24,214 nt of DNA from Fodinibius sp041642155 (GTDB taxonomy: Bacteria; Bacteroidota; Rhodothermia; Balneolales; Balneolaceae), in the NCBI RefSeq assembly GCF_041642155.1, contig NZ_JBEPWZ010000020.1, positions 1-24,214 on the forward strand, read 5' to 3'. Below, in pieces: positions 15,907 to 22,232 of this stretch. Within the stretch, counting starts at the first letter, position 1; each line of letters begins with the position of its first letter. Both the position numbers and the translations under genes were made by a program. The notes below the pieces were generated by a model. The model saw only the letters and a list, made by a program, of their open reading frames with translations, made no database searches and was not told where the DNA came from.

Positions 15907-16176
15907 TTATTCGATAAATTGCTTGATAAAGGTATCAAGTCCGGTAGGCGGGCGCCCGAGCAACTTCTTCATATCATCAAAAGTAAAATCAAGGGCCCCA
16001 TTGACGAAGGTTTGGGCCGTCATCACGCTCATGGCAATTTGCTCTTGGGGCAGGCCGATTTCTTCCAGGGTATTCTCGAATTCGGGCACCAGTATATCCG
16101 TATAGGTGATTTCCTTGCCGGACACTTCACTCATCATATCGGCAATTTCGCTAAGGGTACAGGCCTTGCCCGACGA
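15907..16176 (-). pseudogene. C-terminal stub of NmrA-like NAD(P)-binding oxidoreductase
   Basis: The minus frame open from 16176 reads GKACTLSEIADMMSEVSGKE, then ITYTDILVPEFENTLEEIGL and ends GRPPTGLDTFIKQFIE. This is the characteristic C-terminal part of NmrA/QOR2-type SDR proteins (SEIADMLSEVTGKEITY...GRPPTTLEEF). The N-terminal Rossmann fold with its GxxGxxG loop, about 200 residues, is missing, and the usual SGPEAL-like segment before SEIA is also lost. The frame is closed by TGA immediately upstream. An ATG at 16137 could still allow a 76-residue peptide, but it would lack the cofactor domain. It abuts the acetyltransferase stub on the opposite strand. Confidence 0.75.
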
Positions 16177-16352
16177 TCATTATTGATCACACCGAGGTAT
16201 CAGATAAATTGAGAGGCGAAAATATAGGAAAGACCTTGGTTGAACATGCCGTAAATCATGCTCGGAAAAACGACTTAAAAGTGATTCCGCTCTGCCCGTT
16301 TGCCAAGTCCGTAATCGAAAGAGACGAGTCGCTTCAGGATGTGTTGAAATAG
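16176..16352 (+). pseudogene. C-terminal stub of YjdJ-type GNAT acetyltransferase
   Basis: The plus frame reads IDHTEVSDKLRGENIGKTL, VEHAVNHARKNDLKVIPLC and PFAKSVIERDESLQDVLK before TAG at 350-352 (after 16000). This matches the small (about 90-residue) GNAT family with TEVPxxLRGxGIGxxLVxxAL and KVxPLCPFA. The first 30 or so residues and the start codon are missing. The acyl-CoA loop LRGENIG is nearly intact, so the inactivation is through loss of the 5' end, not drift. It meets the NmrA stub head to head at about 16176. Confidence 0.75.
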
Positions 16353-16436
16353 AGGTGCTACTAAATAATACGGCCTTAACCACTGAAATTTCCACGAACA
16401 GTGATAATCTTTTCACAGAATATAATCATTCAGGAC

Positions 16437-17999
16437 TTAAACTGTCTCCATAACAATATCATTGCGACTGTCATCATCTGAAAGACTAAGTTCTGCCAGT
16501 TTTTCACCTGCCTGGGTGATGGGAAGACATACTGCACTGGCACCGGCTTGAACTAAATCATTGTGTTCTTCCTGCTGCATAGTTAGAGCATAGATCGAGC
16601 CCAAATAATTGTTATCCCGGAGATATTTTGTAGCATTAACCTTGGATTCCGGTGTTCCCGAGGCCAGTATTACCGAAGAAATATCCGTAAGATCTATATT
16701 CTCCCACAGCTCGATATCCTGCATATCACCATAGATAACACGGCGACCCTCAGCGAGATTGTACTCGATTCGGGCCGGGTCTATATCCAGTCCCACTACA
16801 TGCTTTTCATGTTTCTTAAGCCGGTCGTAGGCAGCCTGACCGGCATTGCCCATTCCAACGATTAAGTAGTTTGCTGAACCCAGCGAGATCGTCTGCTGGT
16901 CGGGATGCGGCACACCCCGTTCAAGGGTAACAAGTTTTGACTCCAATTTCGACCAAAGCTTATCTTCCCAGATAGAAAGCGGGGCATTCAAAGCAAACGA
17001 AATGGCGGTAAGCAGGGCGAAGCCAACCACAACACCGGGCGGTATAAATCCGGCAGAGGCGGCGACGCTTCCCGCAATCAGCGTAAACTCGCTGTAAGAA
17101 GTCAGTGAAATAGTTGCAATAAAAGAAGTTCGGGCACGGAGCTTAAAACCAAGCATCAATCCAAAGAACAGCAGCGACTTAATTGGAAGTATTGCTAAAG
17201 CAGCCAAAACCAAATAAAAATCTTGCAGTTCGGGCAGGCCAGCAAGGCCTACCTCAAGAAAAAAACCGACTAAAAATGCCTCTTTGAGTCCCCATAGTTT
17301 TTCGCTCAGCTCATCAGCCACCTCGTGGCCCGACAGCAGCATGCCCGCCACCAGGGCGCCGAGTTCCGAGGAAAGTCCCAATTCATCAAAGAGCGTCCCC
17401 CCGCCAATAGCCAGCATGAGGGCAAACAACAGCTTGAGCTCCTCTTCCTGACTTAACTTCACCACTTTTATGATAGCCGGTCGAAGAAGCGGGAGTCCAA
17501 ACAGGGCCAGGCTCCAGGGAGAAGGCGCAGTACCGCTGGTCAGGCCGAGCAAGCCAATAGCTACCATATCCTGCAAAATGAGGATACCGATAGCCACACG
17601 TCCATGAAAAGCCCCGAGCTCACCACGACGCTCCAGATTTTTGGCCGTTAATACGGTACTCGAGAATCCCAATACGATCCCGATGATAACTGACGAAGTA
17701 AGGTCATATCCCAGCGACAGAGAAACGGGAATAAAAATACCCGTTGTAATGAGCAAATGAATACCTCCGGTGCCGAGCACTTCAAAGCGGATAACATTTT
17801 TAAGGCGCAGGTGCAGACCCACTGTGAATAGCAAAAAGAGTACGCCCAGATGCGCCACTTCGTGTAGTGCGGCTCCAGCTTCATATCCATACGTACCCAA
17901 TGCGGCCCCTGCTGCCAAATAGCCTACCAGCGGTGGAAGTTTGATACGGGAAACCAACATCCCGCAGATAAAAGCGACACCAACCCAAAGTATGTCCAT
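16437..17999 (-). CDS. Kef/CPA2-family cation:proton antiporter with RCK (TrkA-N) domain
   Basis: 520 residues. Residues 1-345 form a CPA2 membrane domain with about 10-12 hydrophobic segments, including LPPLVGYLAAG (21-31), FTVGLHLRL (58-66) and the Kef-type ILILQDMVAIGLL (139-151) around the ion-binding Q-D. Residues about 377-500 are a TrkA-N/RCK nucleotide-binding domain: NYLIVGMGNAG (377-387, GxGxxG) with D405 at the end of beta-2. KefB/KefC/YbaL proteins exchange K+ or Na+ for H+ and are gated by nucleotides or by glutathione/electrophile adducts. The nearby reductase and dioxygenase fit electrophile or quinone stress, as Kef systems are classic electrophile defences; that functional link is inference. 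Confidence 0.9.
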   Translation of the reverse strand: MDILWVGVAFICGMLVSRIKLPPLVGYLAAGAALGTYGYEAGAALHEVAHLGVLFLLFTVGLHLRLKNVIRFEVLGTGGIHLLITTGIFIPVSLSLGYDLTSSVIIGIVLGFSSTVLTAKNLERRGELGAFHGRVAIGILILQDMVAIGLLGLTSGTAPSPWSLALFGLPLLRPAIIKVVKLSQEEELKLLFALMLAIGGGTLFDELGLSSELGALVAGMLLSGHEVADELSEKLWGLKEAFLVGFFLEVGLAGLPELQDFYLVLAALAILPIKSLLFFGLMLGFKLRARTSFIATISLTSYSEFTLIAGSVAASAGFIPPGVVVGFALLTAISFALNAPLSIWEDKLWSKLESKLVTLERGVPHPDQQTISLGSANYLIVGMGNAGQAAYDRLKKHEKHVVGLDIDPARIEYNLAEGRRVIYGDMQDIELWENIDLTDISSVILASGTPESKVNATKYLRDNNYLGSIYALTMQQEEHNDLVQAGASAVCLPITQAGEKLAELSLSDDDSRNDIVMETV

Positions 18000-18061
18000 A
18001 GTTTTACTTTAACTTAAAGCGAAGGTCCATTTTAGTACTTATCATAGCATAAGTCATACCA

Positions 18062-18316
18062 CTACTCTATTAAAATATAGTCTACTCCGGCCCGTAGTAC
18101 CTTATAACTTAACTCATCTTCATAAAAATTTTCATTGTTAAAGAATGCAGGTGTTCCCTGTATACCATAACTTATACCTTCCTTGATCTCCGAAGCAACC
18201 TGTTCCCGAAAGGTGTGCTGGTCCAAATTATTCTTAAATTGATCCATATCAAGATTAATTTGTTCTGCAAGCCCAAGAATGACCTTTTTTTCATCCTGCT
18301 CCTCCAGGTTTTGCGG
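18062..18316 (-). pseudogene. C-terminal fragment of a DsbA-like thioredoxin-fold protein
   Basis: The minus frame reads PQNLEEQDEKKVILGLAEQI, NLDMDQFKNNLDQHTFREQV, ASEIKEGISYGIQGTPAFFN, then a short tail. GIQGTPAFF is the cis-proline loop and the rest matches the last third of DsbA/Thioredoxin_4 proteins. The CxxC active site and the N-terminal half are missing: homology begins directly after the stop codon of the FMN reductase gene, which overlaps the junction. An ATG at 18247 could give a 61-residue product, but without CxxC it would be inactive as an oxidoreductase. Confidence 0.7.
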
Positions 18317-18318
18317 CG

Positions 18319-18900
18319 TTATTCTCCTGTAAATTTATTCACCCAATCATTCAGCGCATCCAAATATTTACCCAGGAACTTGCGTGTAGCTTCGTCCGTT
18401 AAATCTCCCTCCTCGTCGAATTTTTCATGGGCGCGAGAGACCAGTATTTCCGGTTGTGGCATACAGTACGAATTAGTGAATTCAAAGGCCTGTCGCAGCT
18501 GGCTTTGTCCTCGTGCCGATCCCGTCATACCGGGCGAAGCACCGAGAATTCCCACGGGTTTTTCATTCAAAGGCGCTTTTTTAGCAGGCCGTGAAGCCCA
18601 GTCGATGGCATTTTTGGTTACGCCCGGCACTCCGTGATTATATTCCGGGGTTGCAATAAGAAGACCCTCAGCCTCACGAATAGTTTCTTTAAATTCACTT
18701 ACCCGCTTAGGATCCCCCTGGGCTTCCACATCCGCATTGTAAAGAGGAATACCTTCCAGATCAAAGATCTGAATGTTCAGTGATTCGGGAGCAAGTTCTT
18801 TTGCTGCTCGCAACAGGGCCTTATTATAGGACCCCTTTCGGAGACTGCCTGCAAAAGCCAAAATTTCGATATCTCGATTATTATCTGAAGTTGACATCAT
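18319..18900 (-). CDS. NADPH-dependent FMN reductase / quinone reductase
   Basis: 193-residue flavodoxin-fold reductase of the YieF/ChrR/SsuE type. The FMN-phosphate loop GSLRKGSYN (18-26) follows the first strand, and TPEYNHGVPGVTKNAIDWAS (84-103) is the conserved FMN isoalloxazine-binding segment; GASPGMTGSARGQ (120-132) completes the family pattern. Such enzymes reduce quinones, chromate or azo compounds with two electrons, avoiding radical semiquinones. It starts 9 bp after the ring-cleaving dioxygenase gene upstream (19841-18909), so the two form an operon, consistent with aromatic or quinone detoxification as in the Bacillus mhq genes. Two adjacent Met codons make the exact start uncertain by one codon. 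Confidence 0.9.
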   Translation of the reverse strand: MMSTSDNNRDIEILAFAGSLRKGSYNKALLRAAKELAPESLNIQIFDLEGIPLYNADVEAQGDPKRVSEFKETIREAEGLLIATPEYNHGVPGVTKNAIDWASRPAKKAPLNEKPVGILGASPGMTGSARGQSQLRQAFEFTNSYCMPQPEILVSRAHEKFDEEGDLTDEATRKFLGKYLDALNDWVNKFTGE

Positions 18901-18908
18901 TTTAAAAT

Positions 18909-19841
18909 TTATATATTAATATCAGGCAATCGTTTTTCGATCATCTCCCTTTTGGGTTCAAGCCAGGTGGGAAGTATAAGTTTTTGTCCCAGCTTATCGG
19001 GATCCTCATCCACATCGTAGCCCGGACCGTCGGTTGCTATCTCAAACAGTACCCCGCCCGGTGAACGGAAATACACCGAGTGGAACCAGTGCCGGTCAAT
19101 AATTTTCGTTGGATTGAGTCCCATCTCCAGGACTTTTTTACGCAGGGTTTCCAGCTCGTCATCATCTTCCGCACGAAAGGCTACATGGTGGACGGTGCCC
19201 CGGCCATTTGCCGAGGGTTTAGACTCCGCCTCCTCTATAATAACCGATCCGCCGATGGGCGCATCGGTAGTGTAATGCCTTGCATTATCCTTCCGGTCAG
19301 TTTCCTCAAACTCAAACACGTTTTTCAACACTTCGGCTGTTGACGCATACTCTTTCAAGCGGAGGGTGGTTCCTCGAAAACCTCGTATGCCGTGTTTTGG
19401 TGGTACGGTTCCTTTGTCCCAGCCCCGCAATTGACCGGCCTGCTGGTCAAATACAAGCTCCAGTTGCAGGCGGTCGGGATCCTTAAAGCCGATCGCCTGT
19501 TGCCCAAACCGGTCATAGGGCCCCTTGAATTCGATTCCTTCTGCTCCAAAATGTTCAGCCCAATAATCCATTGAGTCAGCAGGTACAGCAAGAGCAACCG
19601 TGACGGCTTCGCCCAGTCCGGGTTTGCCCTGTTGTGCCATCGGCCAGGGGAAAAATGTTAAACCGGAGCCTGGTGAACCCTTAGCATTTCCATAAAACAG
19701 GTGATAGGTACCCGGGTCATCCTGATTGACCGATTTTTTTACCAAGCGCATTCCCAGAGTTTTTACATAGAAATCAGCGTTTCGCTGAGCTTCTCCGGAA
19801 AGCACGGTAATGTGATGAATTCCTTTATCGTGTTTTTCCAT
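18909..19841 (-). CDS. Ring-cleaving dioxygenase, VOC superfamily (MhqO/LinE-like)
   Basis: 310 residues made of two vicinal-oxygen-chelate modules. Module 1 begins GIHHITVLSGEAQRNADFY (7-25) with metal ligand H9 or H10; module 2 contains TVHHVAFRAEDDDE (216-229) and the final ligand E267 in GGVLFEIATDGPGY (262-275). The pattern GIHHIT...NxxFYxxxLGxRLVKKSVNQDDP...YHLFYG is specific for the MhqO/YkcA family annotated as hydroquinone or catechol-like ring-cleaving dioxygenases. It is the first gene of a pair with the FMN reductase. Substrate in this organism is unknown; detoxification of quinone or hydroquinone compounds is the best guess. Confidence 0.9.
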   Translation of the reverse strand: MEKHDKGIHHITVLSGEAQRNADFYVKTLGMRLVKKSVNQDDPGTYHLFYGNAKGSPGSGLTFFPWPMAQQGKPGLGEAVTVALAVPADSMDYWAEHFGAEGIEFKGPYDRFGQQAIGFKDPDRLQLELVFDQQAGQLRGWDKGTVPPKHGIRGFRGTTLRLKEYASTAEVLKNVFEFEETDRKDNARHYTTDAPIGGSVIIEEAESKPSANGRGTVHHVAFRAEDDDELETLRKKVLEMGLNPTKIIDRHWFHSVYFRSPGGVLFEIATDGPGYDVDEDPDKLGQKLILPTWLEPKREMIEKRLPDINI

Positions 19842-19886
19842 AGTAAATTATTTTAATTGCTGTACAGTAATTAATTCTACATTAAA

Positions 19887-20033
19887 CTAATTAATCTGAT
19901 AATAGAACGCATTGATATTTGTCAGAAAAATATCCTTGAGAAATGTGCTGTCGGCATTTCCGGGATTCAGGTCAAGGGATTGTTGAGAGGCTTTCCGGGC
20001 GCCTTCAAAATTATTCAAATACCGGGCGGGGTC
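19887..20033 (-). pseudogene. Possible TPR-like C-terminal remnant
   Basis: A minus frame of 48 codons reads DPARYLNNFEGARKASQQSL, DLNPGNADSTFLKDIF and a short tail, ending in TAG. NFEGARKASQQSLDLNPGNA fits the second half of a TPR repeat (A..A...SL.L.P.NA). The frame is closed by TAG directly upstream (20034-20036), with no start codon, so it is at best the tail of a lost gene. It lies opposite the first third of the HTH reading frame, which also begins near this junction. Confidence 0.4.
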
Positions 20034-20284
20034 CTAAAGGAAATAAGTACAAAATTGACTACCAAAAGCTGCTAAATTTGTATCCAAATTTTAATGATAC
20101 GAACCAAAAACTTTACGCAAAAATTGTCAATTCAAAAGCACAAAAGAAAAAGAAACGAAGAAGTCGTGCTGAACAACGTAAAATTTTTCAAGAATTATTG
20201 GCGCCTGGAAAGGTGAAAAACCAGGCTGAAATAGCTCGTAAATTTGATGTTAGCCGTGTCTGGGTTTCGAAGGTGTTGTCTTAG
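19943..20284 (+). CDS. Small helix-turn-helix protein, start uncertain
   Basis: 113 codons from ATG 19943. Only the C-terminal half looks like protein: a Lys/Arg-rich segment (KAQKKKKRRSRAEQRKIFQE) followed by NQAEIARKFDVSRVWVSKVL, a clear helix-turn-helix as in small DNA-binding or recombinase-associated proteins. The first 30 codons overlap, antisense, a possible TPR remnant and read like non-coding sequence, so the real start may be downstream (for example TTG at 20078) or lost. No partner gene or function can be named. It could itself be the tail of a larger gene, such as a recombinase or transposon protein. Confidence 0.5.
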   Translation: MCCRHFRDSGQGIVERLSGRLQNYSNTGRGPKGNKYKIDYQKLLNLYPNFNDTNQKLYAKIVNSKAQKKKKRRSRAEQRKIFQELLAPGKVKNQAEIARKFDVSRVWVSKVLS

Positions 20285-20393
20285 AATGAGCAAGGATCGA
20301 CTGGGCTACAAAATCCCATGCTGCCTCATCAGGTAAGCTAGCCAATCAGTAGTCAAGTATTTTGTAGAGATAAAAGAAGAGTGTAAATCTAGG

Positions 20394-20418
20394 TAGTGTA
20401 AACTAAATTCTGTCTGAG
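20394..20418 (+). repeat. Left imperfect inverted repeat flanking the hybrid kinase gene
   Basis: Begins TAGTGTAAAC and ends CTGTCTGAG. It matches 20 of 25 positions, without gaps, to the reverse complement of 22074-22098. A shorter related stretch GTGTAAATCT lies just outside at 20381. The arrangement is like terminal inverted repeats of an insertion sequence, but no transposase is inside. Confidence 0.6.
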
Positions 20419-20448
20419 TTATATATTACAATTAATGGCTGTGCCTTC

Positions 20449-22038
20449 TTAACTATTGACTTTATTGTGATGGTTAATTCTTTCTGAGGCAGAAAGCTCT
20501 GCCCGAATAGCTGCAATAAGTGATTCAAATGCTTCGTCCTTTGTCAGGTAATCTGAAGCTCCAGCCCTGCGCATATCCTCGATAACTTCGGGATTATTGT
20601 GAAGAGACAGTCCGATGACTAGAACGTTTGGCATTTCAATTTTGATTTTTTGCGTTGCCTCAATTCCATCCATGTCAGGTATATTCACATCCATAATAAT
20701 GATATGGGGGGAGGTTTCGCGCGCCAGCCCTACAGCCTCTTTGCCGGTTGAAGCTTCCTCCACCACGATCATATCATCCTGTTCTTCGATCAACTGGCGA
20801 AGTCCCCTGCGCATCATCTTATGATCATCCACAAGCAATACTCTGATTTTTCGGTGCTGTTTCTTCTTAAGCTTCTCTTTAGTTAACGGTGGGATTATCT
20901 CCTCTTCTTCGGGATTTATTTCTTTCTCTTTATGAGGAGCATAAAGCGTAGCTTTTGTCCCTTCTCCGGGTACAGATTCAATTTCAAAAGATCCACCATG
21001 CCAATCCATCCGCTCCCTGATATTAAATAACCCAAATCCACCATGTTTTGTAGGAGCCAGGGCTAGGTCATCCGTCAAATCAAATCCCTTGCCCTTGTCC
21101 TCAACGGTAACCTTCACAAATCCTTGCTCGATAGACATTGTCATCCGGGCCTCATTGGTATCGGCATGCTTTAGTACATTCTGCAGCAATTCTCTCACAG
21201 ACTGATGAAGTATTGTTCTCAATTCTTTATCGACTCGTTTTGGCTGGCCATCATTTTCGATCTCGATATTGAGCCCCTGCTTTTCTATTTGTTTAGCCGC
21301 CCAGTACAGCGCTTCGGTGACATCCTCTTTATCGAGTACCGGGGGCGGCTTCAGCTCCAACATGAGGTTTTGATTATATTTAAGCGCATCATTTACTACT
21401 TGCTTCAGTTCTTCCATCTCGCTGGACAGCTGATCTGGCAGATTCCTAAGCTGTAGTCTGTCTGTCTTCATTTTAGCGACGGCCAACATCTGACCCAGCC
21501 CGTCATGCAGCTCAGTAGCCAGGCGCTGCCGTTCCTGTTCTTCGGCTTTGCTCAACTGCGAGGCCAAATATCTCAGCTCCCGCTGATAAGAGCGCAGCTT
21601 TTTTGTCCGGTCCTTTACTTGCTCTTCAAGGGTTTCATTCATCGCCTCCAGTTTCTGTTCATCTTCCTTGCGCTTGGTAATGTCCCGGGCAATATGTGAG
21701 GCACCAACAATATTTCCTTCAGAATCTCTGATAGGTGAAATCGTCAGCGAAACATCCAGCAGTGATCCGTCTTTGCGCATTCGCTTAGTTTCGAAATGCT
21801 TAACCTGTTCTCCCCGCTTTATTTGACTAATGATTTCATTCTCTTCATCAATGAGGTCCTCCGGGAAAATCATGGTAATGGGTTGGCCGATGGTTTCCTC
21901 TGCAGTATAACCGAACATGCGCTCAGCTCCATTATTCCAGGTGGTGATAATACTATTGAGATCTTTGCTTATGATCGCGTCATCCGATCCTTCGACAATG
22001 GCACTCAACCAAGCATTGGTCATCTCTTTCTCTTCCAT
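20449..22038 (-). CDS. PAS - HisKA_3 histidine kinase - receiver hybrid
   Basis: 529-residue cytoplasmic sensor. A PAS domain (about 8-125) contains AIVEGSDDAIISKDLNSIIT and ends with the usual DITKRKEDEQKL; a coiled coil (125-165) leads to a NarL-type kinase core with H178 in ELHDGLGQ, and an HATPase_c domain with N287 (LLQNVLKHAD), DKGKGF (314-319) and GGFGLFNIRER (333-343). A receiver domain follows at 397-515: LLVDDH (401-406), D450 in IIIMDVNIPDMDG, K500. The receiver is of the NarL/FixJ kind but has no LuxR-type HTH after it. No membrane segments are present. The gene stands alone between inverted repeats, beside another kinase. The signal is unknown. Confidence 0.92.
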   Translation of the reverse strand: MEEKEMTNAWLSAIVEGSDDAIISKDLNSIITTWNNGAERMFGYTAEETIGQPITMIFPEDLIDEENEIISQIKRGEQVKHFETKRMRKDGSLLDVSLTISPIRDSEGNIVGASHIARDITKRKEDEQKLEAMNETLEEQVKDRTKKLRSYQRELRYLASQLSKAEEQERQRLATELHDGLGQMLAVAKMKTDRLQLRNLPDQLSSEMEELKQVVNDALKYNQNLMLELKPPPVLDKEDVTEALYWAAKQIEKQGLNIEIENDGQPKRVDKELRTILHQSVRELLQNVLKHADTNEARMTMSIEQGFVKVTVEDKGKGFDLTDDLALAPTKHGGFGLFNIRERMDWHGGSFEIESVPGEGTKATLYAPHKEKEINPEEEEIIPPLTKEKLKKKQHRKIRVLLVDDHKMMRRGLRQLIEEQDDMIVVEEASTGKEAVGLARETSPHIIIMDVNIPDMDGIEATQKIKIEMPNVLVIGLSLHNNPEVIEDMRRAGASDYLTKDEAFESLIAAIRAELSASERINHHNKVNS

Positions 22039-22232
22039 GATTTAAATAAGATAATACCTTTTAATTTACCAAACTAAGACAGAGTTAGATTTACACTATC
22101 AAATTCACTAACGGTCGTTGTGAGAGTGTAATTTACAACCGATCATCTCTATCAATATGAAACTAAGCTATTTTTGGGAATCGTTCAGAAAAACATATTA
22201 CGTAGCATATATTTTCCGTTTTTGGGAAAAAG
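22039..22232. other. Intergenic region between the two kinase genes
   Basis: AT-rich 194-bp gap with the right inverted repeat (22074-22098) and a further GTGTAATTTACA palindrome-like stretch near 22126-22137. It should contain the promoter of the PAS hybrid kinase gene. No terminator for the upstream CheR hybrid was recognised. Confidence 0.4.
22074..22098 (-). repeat. Right imperfect inverted repeat flanking the hybrid kinase gene
   Basis: Read on the minus strand it begins TAGTGTAAAT and ends CTGTCTTAG, matching 20 of 25 positions of the left repeat at 20394-20418. No target-site duplication was seen outside the pair. Confidence 0.6.

Noticed and set aside
16180..16416. 78-codon minus-strand reading frame
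   Set aside because: It lies antisense to the acetyltransferase stub, whose frame matches a known family; the minus frame does not.
18215..18637. 140-codon plus-strand reading frame
   Set aside because: It is antisense to the FMN reductase gene and the DsbA stub, both with clear family motifs.
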